Below, piece after piece: positions 24,743 to 32,721 of a stretch of DNA of 64,000 nucleotides (the stretch's first letter is position 1; the number at the start of each line of letters is the position of its first letter). Where the stretch lies: NCBI GenBank assembly GCA_902786265.1, contig CADACE010000026.1, positions 1 to 64,000 of the forward strand. The letters are read 5' to 3'. A model generated the notes under the pieces. That model did no database searches. It saw nothing but the letters and a program-made list of their open reading frames with translations, and was not told the origin of the DNA. Both the position numbers and the translations under genes were made by a program. Source of the stretch: an uncultured Chloroflexota bacterium (GTDB lineage: Bacteria > Chloroflexota > Anaerolineae > Anaerolineales > Anaerolineaceae).

Positions 24743-25084
24743 GGGGAAATCAACCCATGCACATCCCTGGCCGGGCTATTTGCGCTGAGAGGGATCCATA
24801 TGGAAAATGTGAAAACGGACGGCCTTCAGAAAGTACTGACCGAAGGACGCTTTATATCCGCGATAACAAAGACCATCGGTGAGAAACTCCGAGAAAACAA
24901 AAAATGCGGAAGCTGCGCTTACGCGGCGGCCTGCCAGGGCGGATGCCCGGCTCTTTCCATGATCTCCTCCGGAGGCAGTATGCTTTCCTCGGACGAATAT
25001 AAATGTGCCTTTTTCTTCGGCGGCTGGTACGAAAAATTCTGCAATGTCATGGGAGACTGGAAGAACCTGAATCCGATCAATTAA
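24743..25084 (+). pseudogene. C-terminal fragment of a radical SAM/SPASM gene
   Basis: On the plus strand an open frame encodes GGEINPCTSLAGLF, a typical start of a SPASM domain (GEI-x-PC). It continues to CGSCAYAAACQGGCPA, the C-x2-C-x5-C-x3-C block, and a final YKC. The radical SAM core with its CxxxCxxC is absent: homology begins at about 24743, where the ABC gene on the other strand also begins to lose homology. An ATG at 24800 could start a 94-residue remnant. It differs from the SPASM proteins at 17794 and 21528, so it is a third maturase, now broken. Confidence 0.75.
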
Positions 25085-25111
25085 TCTGCAGGCGGCACCA
25101 GTGGTCAATGA

Positions 25112-25957
25112 TCAGCAGTGTTCTGAGATAAAAGGTGAATACGGCAGGACCAGCTCCCTTGTCCCGTATCCGCTGAAAATATGTTCCTTCACTTCCGACT
25201 CATCCAATAAATAGCGGTTGGGTTCACGATCTCTCAGCATCGGAATACAGTAATCCGGAGTCGGCCATAAAGCCACTTCCGCATTTACCGCCTCGTAAAA
25301 CGCCTTTGCAGCACCGTTGAAACCGTGATGTGATACCTGCACGATATCGCTTTTGATCTGTGCAGGGTCCCGCAGCAGGACATCACTTCCTTTTTCGTAA
25401 ACATCACCCGGGAAAAGTATTCTCTGTCCGCATGTGTCAACACGGATCACGGTCGAGTGATCATTGAAGGTACTGGGACAGGGCAGATCTTCATGAGTAT
25501 AAAGAACGTGAATATCCAATTCTTCTATCTTTATCAGGTCTCCGGTTTTCGGGGTGGTAACAGGAATATCCTGACAGTAAGCGTCAAGGATTTCGTAAAA
25601 TTTCCGGACAGTCGCCGGATCATTTGATTTTATGTCCCATCCTTCACCGGTTTCCGGTAATTTCAGCGGCTGAAAATTGAAGATAAGCTGCCGGATGACC
25701 AGGTCCCGGCGGTGGTGTTTCATCATATTGATAAATACACCGATATGATCCTGATGGGCATGAGAAAAGAACCAACCGTTGATCTCGGGTTTTCCATCGC
25801 ATCTGGAACAAAGCCACCGGTACAATCTTTCATCCTCACCCGCGGAAAAATACCCGCCGTCTATGATAAAGAAATGATTGCTGTTCAGTGTAAATATATA
25901 ACTCATACCGCAGTTGACTTCTGTCTGATCCAACTGCAATTGGGCTAATGTTGTCAT
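25112..25957 (-). CDS. Metallo-beta-lactamase-fold hydrolase
   Basis: This 281-residue protein has the MBL fold. The metal-binding motif is SHAHQDHIG near residue 65, and further ligands are likely in the later FPGDVYEKGSD and VSHHG segments. The FPGD and SHHG motifs resemble the ComEC/Rec2 C-terminal hydrolase domain, and stand-alone forms are common. No signal peptide is seen. It lies tail-to-tail with the radical SAM fragment. The substrate is unknown; nucleases and phosphodiesterases are the nearest comparisons. Confidence 0.82.
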   Translation of the reverse strand: MTTLAQLQLDQTEVNCGMSYIFTLNSNHFFIIDGGYFSAGEDERLYRWLCSRCDGKPEINGWFFSHAHQDHIGVFINMMKHHRRDLVIRQLIFNFQPLKLPETGEGWDIKSNDPATVRKFYEILDAYCQDIPVTTPKTGDLIKIEELDIHVLYTHEDLPCPSTFNDHSTVIRVDTCGQRILFPGDVYEKGSDVLLRDPAQIKSDIVQVSHHGFNGAAKAFYEAVNAEVALWPTPDYCIPMLRDREPNRYLLDESEVKEHIFSGYGTRELVLPYSPFISEHC

Positions 25958-26302
25958 TTTACCTCGTTTTCAGCATACTTCTGCCATTCCATCCCGGGCA
26001 GAAAGGAAGTCTGCGATTTCCATAATAAAGACCGGCTTTTTATAAGCAGCCATGACTTGCGGCTTTCATCTCCCTCTCCGGGGTGCCCGGCATTGATGAC
26101 AAAAAGCGGCTGCCATGGTGACAGCCCCTTTTGCGTACTTGAACACAGTGATAAAAAAGATACAAAATCACAGACAATAATGTAAATTCTATCAACAAAA
26201 ACACACCATATTCCGAATCAGCGTCTGGTCAATGTTGATTATTACCTGATAATGCCCTAAGGACAGCTCTGCGAAAGTGCGTGACCGTCCCATAACTCCC
26301 AA
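25958..26302. other. Intergenic stretch without a gene
   Basis: Apart from the terminator at 26101-26132, no coding sequence, tRNA or recognised RNA is seen. The part from 26150 to 26230 is AT-rich. Confidence 0.5.
26101..26132 (-). terminator. Intrinsic terminator downstream of RNase J
   Basis: GGCTG pairs with CAGCC, extended by A-rich and T-rich flanks (AAAAGC / CCTTTT). On the minus strand it ends with a T run. It lies 170 nt after the RNase J stop codon. Confidence 0.55.
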
Positions 26303-27973
26303 TTAGATACTGTAAATATTGACAAACGTCCAGGGGGCACGGTCGATGGTGGAGAAGAAGTTTTTCCTCACGATCTGCATGATATCCTTCTGGAGCTGTT
26401 CCTCCGTCCGGGTATGCATATTTTTCGCGCAGTGTTCGATGACCTGACGCTTGATCTGTTCTTCTGCCTGGACCAGGTCTTCCTCATTGGTAACACCGGA
26501 AAAGACGAACTGCGGTTCCTTGATGAGCCCGCCGGATTTTTTGTCCAGCAGCAGGGTGACGATGACGATACCGCTTTCGGAGAGGTTTTCCCGCTGGCGC
26601 ATTACGTCCGCGGTCACTTCGCCGACGCCCTTGCCATCCACAAAGACAAAACCGGAAGGAACTTTTTCCCCGAGCTTCATCTTGCCGTCATGGAGTGTCA
26701 GTGTCTGTCCGTCCTCGACGACAAAAATGTTCTCTTCCGGGATGCCGACGCTTTTCCCGACCTTTGCCTGCGCGACCAGATGCCGCAGTTCCCCGTGAAC
26801 CGGTATCAGATATTTCGGCCGGACAAGGTTCATGAGCAGCTTCATTTCTTCCTGGCAGGCATGTCCGGAAACATGAACGGAGAGCACCGAATTGATAATG
26901 ACGTTGGCACCCAGGCGGTACAGCCGGTTGATGACACCGGAGATGTTTTCTTCATTCCCCGGAATAGGGGAGGAGGAGAGCACGATCGTGTCCCCTTGTT
27001 TAACGCTGAAAGCATTGTATTTCCCGCGGGAGAGCCGTCCGAGAATGGATGACTCTTCTCCCTGGGAGCCGGTGCAGAGGATCAGAACCTCTTTGTCCGG
27101 CAGGCTCAGCGCCTGTTCCAGCGGGATGACGCATTCCTCCGGCAGGTCGATATATCCGAGTTTGCGGGCAAGGTTGACGTTATCCACCATGCTGGTCCCG
27201 ACAATGCAGATTTTCCGTTTGTGATGACGGGCGATGGTGGAAACCTGCTGCAGACGGGAAATCAGCGAGGCAAAACTGGATATGATGATACGGCCTTTCG
27301 CGGTGGAGAACACTTCCTCAAAATTGCGGTTGATTTCCATTTCCGAAGGCGTGTTTCCGGGACGTTCCGCGTTGGTGGAGTCGCTCAGCAGAGCCAGCAC
27401 CCCGCGTTTCCCGAGTTCTGCCAGTTTGGCAAAATCACTCGGCCAGTGGTCGATCGGAGTCTGGTCAAATTTATAATCTCCGCTCATCACGATCAGCCCG
27501 GCGGGTGTTTCGATCGCCACGCCGACACTGTCCGGGATGGAATGTGCCATATGGAAAAATTCGATCCGGAACGGACCGGCATCAAAGCAGTCTCCCGCCT
27601 GTTTGACGATCATGTTCGCTTTGGAGATCCTGCCGCCTTTTGCCAATTTGACTTCTGCCATTTCAGCGGTCAGAGGGGTGGCAAAAACCGGTACATTCTC
27701 AAGAATGTCAAAAAGGTAGGGAACCCCGCCAATGTGATCCTCATGCCCATGGGTAAGGATCACACCGGCGACTTTGTCACTTTTATCGTTCAAAAACTGC
27801 ATGTCCGGGATGATATAATCCACACCGATCATATCATTGTTCGGAAAAAGGATTCCGCAGTCAACAATTAAATATTGATCTTCATATTCAAATACCGTCA
27901 TATTGCGGCCGACTTCACCCAGACCGCCTAACGGGATGATGTTTATTGTATTTTCTTTATTTTTTTTACTCAT
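26303..27973 (-). CDS. rnj: Ribonuclease J
   Basis: This 556-residue enzyme is an endonuclease and 5'-3' exonuclease that processes and degrades mRNA and rRNA. The N-terminal MBL domain has ILTHGHEDHIGG (the H-x-H-x-D-H zinc motif), MAHSIPDS and MSGDYKFD, and the beta-CASP domain has GSQGEESSILGRLSRG and the C-terminal VHVSGHA and PVHGE motifs. The length matches RNase J1/J2. It overlaps the DnaJ-like gene upstream by 8 nt, so the two are translationally coupled, an unusual pairing. RNase J points to Firmicutes, Chloroflexi or similar groups. Confidence 0.95.
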   Translation of the reverse strand: MSKKNKENTINIIPLGGLGEVGRNMTVFEYEDQYLIVDCGILFPNNDMIGVDYIIPDMQFLNDKSDKVAGVILTHGHEDHIGGVPYLFDILENVPVFATPLTAEMAEVKLAKGGRISKANMIVKQAGDCFDAGPFRIEFFHMAHSIPDSVGVAIETPAGLIVMSGDYKFDQTPIDHWPSDFAKLAELGKRGVLALLSDSTNAERPGNTPSEMEINRNFEEVFSTAKGRIIISSFASLISRLQQVSTIARHHKRKICIVGTSMVDNVNLARKLGYIDLPEECVIPLEQALSLPDKEVLILCTGSQGEESSILGRLSRGKYNAFSVKQGDTIVLSSSPIPGNEENISGVINRLYRLGANVIINSVLSVHVSGHACQEEMKLLMNLVRPKYLIPVHGELRHLVAQAKVGKSVGIPEENIFVVEDGQTLTLHDGKMKLGEKVPSGFVFVDGKGVGEVTADVMRQRENLSESGIVIVTLLLDKKSGGLIKEPQFVFSGVTNEEDLVQAEEQIKRQVIEHCAKNMHTRTEEQLQKDIMQIVRKNFFSTIDRAPWTFVNIYSI

Positions 27974-28931
27974 TATCTCTCAATTTCCTGAACAGCTCGG
28001 TTTGATGAGGGTTCAGATTTCGAGGTAAAGAAACGCGTATTCTGGCGTAAAGATCACCGCGGGCGCCGTTCTGGTTCAGTTTCGGCATCCCCTTGCCGGT
28101 GAGGCGCATCAGCTGATCCGGCTGCGTTCCGGCAGGGATCTTGAGCATATAATTCCCATCTTTGGAATGGACCATGGCTTCACCGCCCAAAACGGCGGTA
28201 TAAAGGTCAACCGGGACGTCCACGTAAAGATTATCATCAACACGTTCAAAAGCGCCTTCTTTGTTCGGTACGCTGACATTAATGATAAGGTCCATCATAA
28301 TGCCGTTGGAGTTAAATGCTTTATTGAGCCGGATCTTTGTCCCGTCTTTCACCCCGGCAGGAATATTGGCTTCTATTTTCTGGTCTCCCATGCTGATCTG
28401 CCGCTTGCTGCCATGGAAAGCCTCATCCAGTGTGATCTGCGCGGTGATTTCCTGAGCTTTGGGCTGGGAGACAGGCGTGTCATACTCGACTGTCCGTACA
28501 CGGGATCGCGGACGGGTGTACGTTCTGCGTGTCCCCGCGGCACCAAAGCCGCCCATATCGCCCATGCCGCCGAAAATCTGTGAGAAGAAATCGGAAAAAC
28601 CGCCGAAATCACCCGAAGTTGTATAAGCAGTTCGTCCGCCGCCCGGGGTACCGGAAAACCATTCACTCCAATTGTAATTAGCCGCGCTGCCGCCGTTTTG
28701 TTCCCACTGTTTATAAGAGGAGCCCAGCTGGTCATAACGGGCACGCTTTTCTTTATCCTTTAATACTTCATAAGCCTCATTAATTGCTTTAAATTTTTCT
28801 TCCGCGTTTTTATCTCCCTGATTGTGATCGGGATGGTATTTTTTCGCAAGCTCTCTGTAAGCGCTTTTAATTTCAGCTTCGGTAGCCGTTTTTGATACAC
28901 CTAATGTCTGATAGTAATCCTGATATTCCAT
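27966..28931 (-). CDS. DnaJ-like co-chaperone (CbpA type)
   Basis: This 321-residue protein has a J-domain (residues 4-68) with the HPD tripeptide in KYHPDHNQGD, which stimulates DnaK ATPase activity. A glycine- and phenylalanine-rich linker follows (FSGTPGGG, FGGFSDFF, FGGMGDMGGFG). Two C-terminal substrate-binding barrels come next (GSKRQISMG, PAGTQPDQLMRL). The zinc-finger CxxCxGxG repeats of DnaJ are absent, which makes it CbpA-like. It overlaps RNase J by 8 nt and likely forms an operon with it. Confidence 0.93.
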   Translation of the reverse strand: MEYQDYYQTLGVSKTATEAEIKSAYRELAKKYHPDHNQGDKNAEEKFKAINEAYEVLKDKEKRARYDQLGSSYKQWEQNGGSAANYNWSEWFSGTPGGGRTAYTTSGDFGGFSDFFSQIFGGMGDMGGFGAAGTRRTYTRPRSRVRTVEYDTPVSQPKAQEITAQITLDEAFHGSKRQISMGDQKIEANIPAGVKDGTKIRLNKAFNSNGIMMDLIINVSVPNKEGAFERVDDNLYVDVPVDLYTAVLGGEAMVHSKDGNYMLKIPAGTQPDQLMRLTGKGMPKLNQNGARGDLYARIRVSLPRNLNPHQTELFRKLRDNE

Positions 28932-29046
28932 ATTTGCCTTCTTTCCTGCACCAAAGCATATTCACAATATTATACAGGAGTTTTTAAACTTCCTCTTATA
29001 TAATACAGATAAATTGTAAGAATTTTATTGGAATCAGGATGAGGAT

Positions 29047-29943
29047 TTATAAATTGGCTGCCGGTTCTTCTGCCGGTGGAGTGAACCTGGTATGTATAAA
29101 TGAATACCTGTTGCCGGTGACAAAACGCTCCGCATACCGGACTTCTTCTTCTGTAAGTTCGTGGTTCAGAGCTTTTTTCAGCTGTGCTTTACCTTCGCTG
29201 ATTTCATCAATGTTTCCGATGATCTCACCGATCTTTACCGCTTCTGCCATCTTTTTCATAAAATCTTCTTTGCGGATGGGGTCATCGTGTGAAGGAATAA
29301 ACCATTCCGCGTCGAAGGTTTCCAGACGTTTGAGCAGGATCTTGAGCTCGCCCAGGCGGATGGCACCGCCTCCGGTGTAAATGTCTTCTCTGTAGCAGTC
29401 TCCGATAAACAGCACTTTATCTCCGGGGATAAAGGCCACTGTGGAGTCTTCACTGTGAGGTCCGCCCACATGATGCAGTTCAACCTTAATATCATCAAGA
29501 CGAATGTTGATTCGGGAGTCAAAAGCAATATCTGTAGATGTTACTTTGAAAGAATGCCGCATCGGCACTTCTTTGCGGATGCTTTCCGCAAACGCAGGAA
29601 TCTCCAGGCCGGCAGCTACGCGGGAATTCAGGGCGCTGTCGGACCAGTCCCAGTGCTGCATGTTGAGCAGTCTTTCATTTGTGAGAGAATTTGCAACAGA
29701 TTTCGCGGGAGAGCTTCCCATGCCGAAAACATGGTCCCAATGCCAATGCGTCACCATGGAAAAAGCAGGATCCGGCATTCCCTGGGAACGGATATAACCG
29801 TACATATCGGAAATATGTTCCGGAGAATTGCCTGTGTCGATCACCATGCTCATCGGACCGCAGTGAACATAGCCTAACGCCGGGCGGTAGTGCTCTTCTT
29901 CTTTTGGCATATACCAGATGTGTTCAGAAACCTGTATCAGCAT
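29047..29943 (-). CDS. Metallo-beta-lactamase-fold hydrolase
   Basis: This 298-residue protein has an MBL fold. The zinc motif is THWHWDHVFG near residue 62. GGPHSEDSTV and IGDCYREDIY give the next ligands, and FIPSHDDPI the last histidine. It is a glyoxalase-II-like or quorum-hydrolase-like soluble enzyme with unknown substrate. The helical C-terminal extension after residue 230 is often seen in this group. It stands alone. Confidence 0.83.
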   Translation of the reverse strand: MLIQVSEHIWYMPKEEEHYRPALGYVHCGPMSMVIDTGNSPEHISDMYGYIRSQGMPDPAFSMVTHWHWDHVFGMGSSPAKSVANSLTNERLLNMQHWDWSDSALNSRVAAGLEIPAFAESIRKEVPMRHSFKVTSTDIAFDSRINIRLDDIKVELHHVGGPHSEDSTVAFIPGDKVLFIGDCYREDIYTGGGAIRLGELKILLKRLETFDAEWFIPSHDDPIRKEDFMKKMAEAVKIGEIIGNIDEISEGKAQLKKALNHELTEEEVRYAERFVTGNRYSFIHTRFTPPAEEPAANL

Positions 29944-30092
29944 ATTCCCTCTTTTGCGTTAATTTTAGCTTATTCGATTTAAAAATGCAATTATTATCAC
30001 AATTTTGGAAATTTTAACCACTAAGTTCTTTGTTTTAATCCTTTTACACAGCTAAACTTTGCAAATTTTGATATGTTTTATTTTCCTATCAG

Positions 30093-30119
30093 AAAGGCCC
30101 GGGATTTCCCGGGCCTTTT
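30093..30119 (-). terminator. Hairpin after the NBR1-Ig protein gene
   Basis: A perfect 11-bp GC-rich stem (AAAGGCCCGGG / CCCGGGCCTTT) with an ATTT loop lies about 20 nt past the stop codon of the gene at 30140. Only three T residues follow on the minus strand, more on the plus strand. Confidence 0.65.
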
Positions 30120-30139
30120 CAGAATGCTGTGTAGAAGAA

Positions 30140-31597
30140 TTATTTGGCAGGCGCTTCAAAGTAGAATTCGCAGAAATCTTCACTGCCGGAATTCATATGA
30201 AATTCCATCCAAAGAGGATCCTGAGTGGTCACGCTGCTGTCAATATTGATATTGAAGCTTACTTCGGCTGTTGCGCCGGGAGCTGTCACAGGAACCGCAA
30301 TGTTTTCATCAGCAAGTGTGATAACCGGATTGGAATCGGCCTTCACAAGTTTATATCCATCCCAGGTGGCTGTGCCGCTGTTGACGGCTGACCAGTTCAC
30401 TTCGTAACCATTCCCAGTGGGGCGCAGAGCGATGGACTGTTCACCGCATGAGTTTGCTTTCGGCTCTTCGACAGCGGCGACCTTATCTTCAATTATTTCG
30501 ACCAGTGCGGGATCAACGTCCGGATCGGATATTGTCTCATTAGCCTTTTTCCCATCATCCGCGACAATGATATTTACCCAGAACGCGGCATCCGCATAGG
30601 AACCAAAGCCGAATTCATATCCGTAATTATCGCGAAGCTTGTAGTAGCTTTCATACATACCCGGAGCAGTGGGGGCCTTCAGGTCAATGGAAACATACAC
30701 ATAGTCACCCGGGTTGACGTAGATCTTTCTGGGGCGGTTGACCTGGTATTTCGGGCCGGACTGGCTGGTTGTGTCCCAACCGGCAGGGGTAATTGTGACC
30801 TGACCGTCAAAGCCGAGATCATCACCATAGAAGAAGCTGACAAGATAGTTTTCATCCCAAACGCAGGTGCCGCCGTTCTTCATGCGCCAGGTCTTGCGGA
30901 AAGTCGCGCCCGGAGCCACAACGGAGCCATCCGGATAGGTGACGTCTTTAATTTCACGGATCTTATTGTTGCAGTAAGGATTGCGTCCGGGTTTGTAGCT
31001 CGGAGCTTTGCAGTTGCAGACCGGCTGGCCGAGGCAGGAGCACTGACCGTTTGTCCAGGTCTTGACAGAGAGCCAGATCGGGGTCTGTCCGTTGCAGCCG
31101 ACACCGAACAGGGTCCCATCGGGAGCCTGCAGCATCCACTGTCCGGAAAGGGTGCTGCCGTAACTCGGTGCGGTCACCCGGACACTGATATCGACGGTGT
31201 TGCCCGGAGCGACATAATACGGAACGTTACCGGTCACCGCGGCATTCGGGTCACCCGCGATGAAGACCAGTCTGGTGTTTGTGTTCCAGGCCTGGGTCCC
31301 TACGTTGCGGATGCGCCAGGTTTTGGTGATGGTTGTGCCCGGCATGACATAGGTGCCGTCCGGATAAGTTACATCACGGACGAATTCTGCCTGGAAAGGC
31401 GCCATATAATTTGCTGTCGGGCAGTAATAGCCGCCGTTCCATCCGTAGCTGTAATTATAATAATTGACACCGCATGTGCCGGAAGTACAGTAATAGCCAT
31501 CCCAGTATGACAATTCGGGTTCAGCTGAAGCAGTGATCACACCGAATGCCAAAACCATAACGATGGCAAGGCAAAGGTAAAGTTTATTCGTTTTCAC
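30140..31597 (-). CDS. Secreted protein with NBR1-type Ig-like domains
   Basis: This 485-residue protein is exported: a signal peptide ends near VITASA (about residue 25). Two NBR1-Ig-like domains follow, each starting with a DVTYPDG-x-V-x-PG motif and the conserved K/RTWR-x-(R/K)N-x-G-T-x-x-W core (about residues 50-150 and 210-345). A third, weaker beta-rich domain (SAVNSGTATWDGYKL) ends the protein. In eukaryotes this domain is in the autophagy receptor NBR1; in Chloroflexota it is common in surface proteins. The start is a GTG with AGGAGG five nt upstream. It is probably a cell-surface adhesin or binding protein. Confidence 0.85.
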   Translation of the reverse strand: MKTNKLYLCLAIVMVLAFGVITASAEPELSYWDGYYCTSGTCGVNYYNYSYGWNGGYYCPTANYMAPFQAEFVRDVTYPDGTYVMPGTTITKTWRIRNVGTQAWNTNTRLVFIAGDPNAAVTGNVPYYVAPGNTVDISVRVTAPSYGSTLSGQWMLQAPDGTLFGVGCNGQTPIWLSVKTWTNGQCSCLGQPVCNCKAPSYKPGRNPYCNNKIREIKDVTYPDGSVVAPGATFRKTWRMKNGGTCVWDENYLVSFFYGDDLGFDGQVTITPAGWDTTSQSGPKYQVNRPRKIYVNPGDYVYVSIDLKAPTAPGMYESYYKLRDNYGYEFGFGSYADAAFWVNIIVADDGKKANETISDPDVDPALVEIIEDKVAAVEEPKANSCGEQSIALRPTGNGYEVNWSAVNSGTATWDGYKLVKADSNPVITLADENIAVPVTAPGATAEVSFNINIDSSVTTQDPLWMEFHMNSGSEDFCEFYFEAPAK

Positions 31598-31676
31598 AAA
31601 ATCCTCCTCAGGTATCTTCCGGTCCACAGCGTTCTGATTCTTCCGGAATGATTGAGTTTAACTCAAATGTATTAAG

Positions 31677-31692
31677 TGCAAGAATAGTGCCA
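31677..31692 (-). promoter_or_regulatory. Possible sigma-54-type -24/-12 promoter
   Basis: On the minus strand TTGGCACTATTCTTGCA has the GG and GC dinucleotides ten bases apart, matching the TGGCAC-N5-TTGCA consensus. It lies about 80 nt before the GTG start of the NBR1-Ig gene. The related gene at 31798 shares only the ATTCTTGCACT half. Confidence 0.35.
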
Positions 31693-31723
31693 ATTGTTAT
31701 AAAAGTTTTAAGATTTATGAAAA

Positions 31724-31760
31724 TTAAAAAATCGGAACGGTGCAGGGGAAGCTGCACCGT
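31724..31760 (-). terminator. Intrinsic terminator after the short NBR1-Ig gene
   Basis: A perfect 9-bp stem (ACGGTGCAG / CTGCACCGT) with a 6-nt loop is followed on the minus strand by CCGATTTTTTAATTTT. It separates the two NBR1-Ig genes. Confidence 0.85.
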
Positions 31761-31797
31761 ACCAATTCGATGATAAAACACACAATTTAATCAGCCG

Positions 31798-32469
31798 TTA
31801 CCACCGCGGTCTTGGCGGGATATACGGTTTCGGATCTCCGTTGCCATCTCGGCTGAAGCCCGGAACACCGCAGTAGCATCCGCCGCAAGGGGGCTGTGGA
31901 CGCGGAGCACAATAGTTATAATTATAGCCATAGCAATAGTTATAGCCATAATTATAGGTGTAAGTCTGGACATAATTTACGATCTGTGCCCAAACCGGCG
32001 TCTGGCAGTTCGCTCCAACGCCAAACCGTGATCCGCTTTCATTCGACAGCATCCATTCGCTCTTATAGGAGCCTGATTCCGCCGGGGCTGTCATTTGAAT
32101 ACTGATGTCTACTGTCTGACCGGGCATAACGTTATACGGCAGGTTTACCGCGGTCTGAGTGGTCATCGCTGTACCGGAGACAAATACCAGTTTGTAGTTG
32201 GTGGTCCAGGTGGTCGTTCCACAATTGCGAATGCGCCATGTTTTTGTGAATGTATTGCCGGGAGCTATATAACTTCCGTCAGCAATGGTGACATCCGAAA
32301 CAAAGGATGCACACTCTCGCGCGACAGGCTGGTTATAATAGTACGGCGTATAGTTATAGGTTGGATAACAATACTGACCGTAATAACAGCCATACCCGTC
32401 GGCGGAGGCCATTGCGACACTCATCAAAACAACGACGAGGACAAAGGGAATGATGTATCGCTTGCTCAT
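31798..32469 (-). CDS. Secreted single-domain NBR1-Ig-like protein
   Basis: This 223-residue protein has a signal peptide ending near MASA (residue 23) and a tyrosine/cysteine-rich segment (CYYGQYCYPTYNYTPYYYN). One NBR1-Ig-like domain follows, with DVTIADGSYIAPGNTFTKTW and RNCGTTTWTTNY. The C-terminal tail is rich in tyrosine, asparagine, cysteine and proline (YNYGYNYCYGYNYNYC), resembling structural surface proteins. It is a shorter relative of the protein at 30140-31597 but has its own terminator and an AAAGGAGG ribosome site. A structural cell-surface role is plausible but unproven. Confidence 0.82.
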   Translation of the reverse strand: MSKRYIIPFVLVVVLMSVAMASADGYGCYYGQYCYPTYNYTPYYYNQPVARECASFVSDVTIADGSYIAPGNTFTKTWRIRNCGTTTWTTNYKLVFVSGTAMTTQTAVNLPYNVMPGQTVDISIQMTAPAESGSYKSEWMLSNESGSRFGVGANCQTPVWAQIVNYVQTYTYNYGYNYCYGYNYNYCAPRPQPPCGGCYCGVPGFSRDGNGDPKPYIPPRPRW

Positions 32470-32721
32470 TGGTTTCCTCCTTTTAGATTTTCCGTTTTAA
32501 GACAAACGGAATAAACTTTAATAGTGCAAGAATCGTTCTCAAATTCATTTTTTTTATTATTTTTTCATCTTCTCATCAAAATCCGTTTTCGTGACCGCTT
32601 TTCTTATGTTTTGTTAATAGAGTACGACCCGAAACCGGAAATAGTTCCCGTGAAAAAATGAATCTGACCATTATCCATTGAATCTGTTCTTTCGTGCCGA
32701 ATTATGGTTTAAAATGGACCT

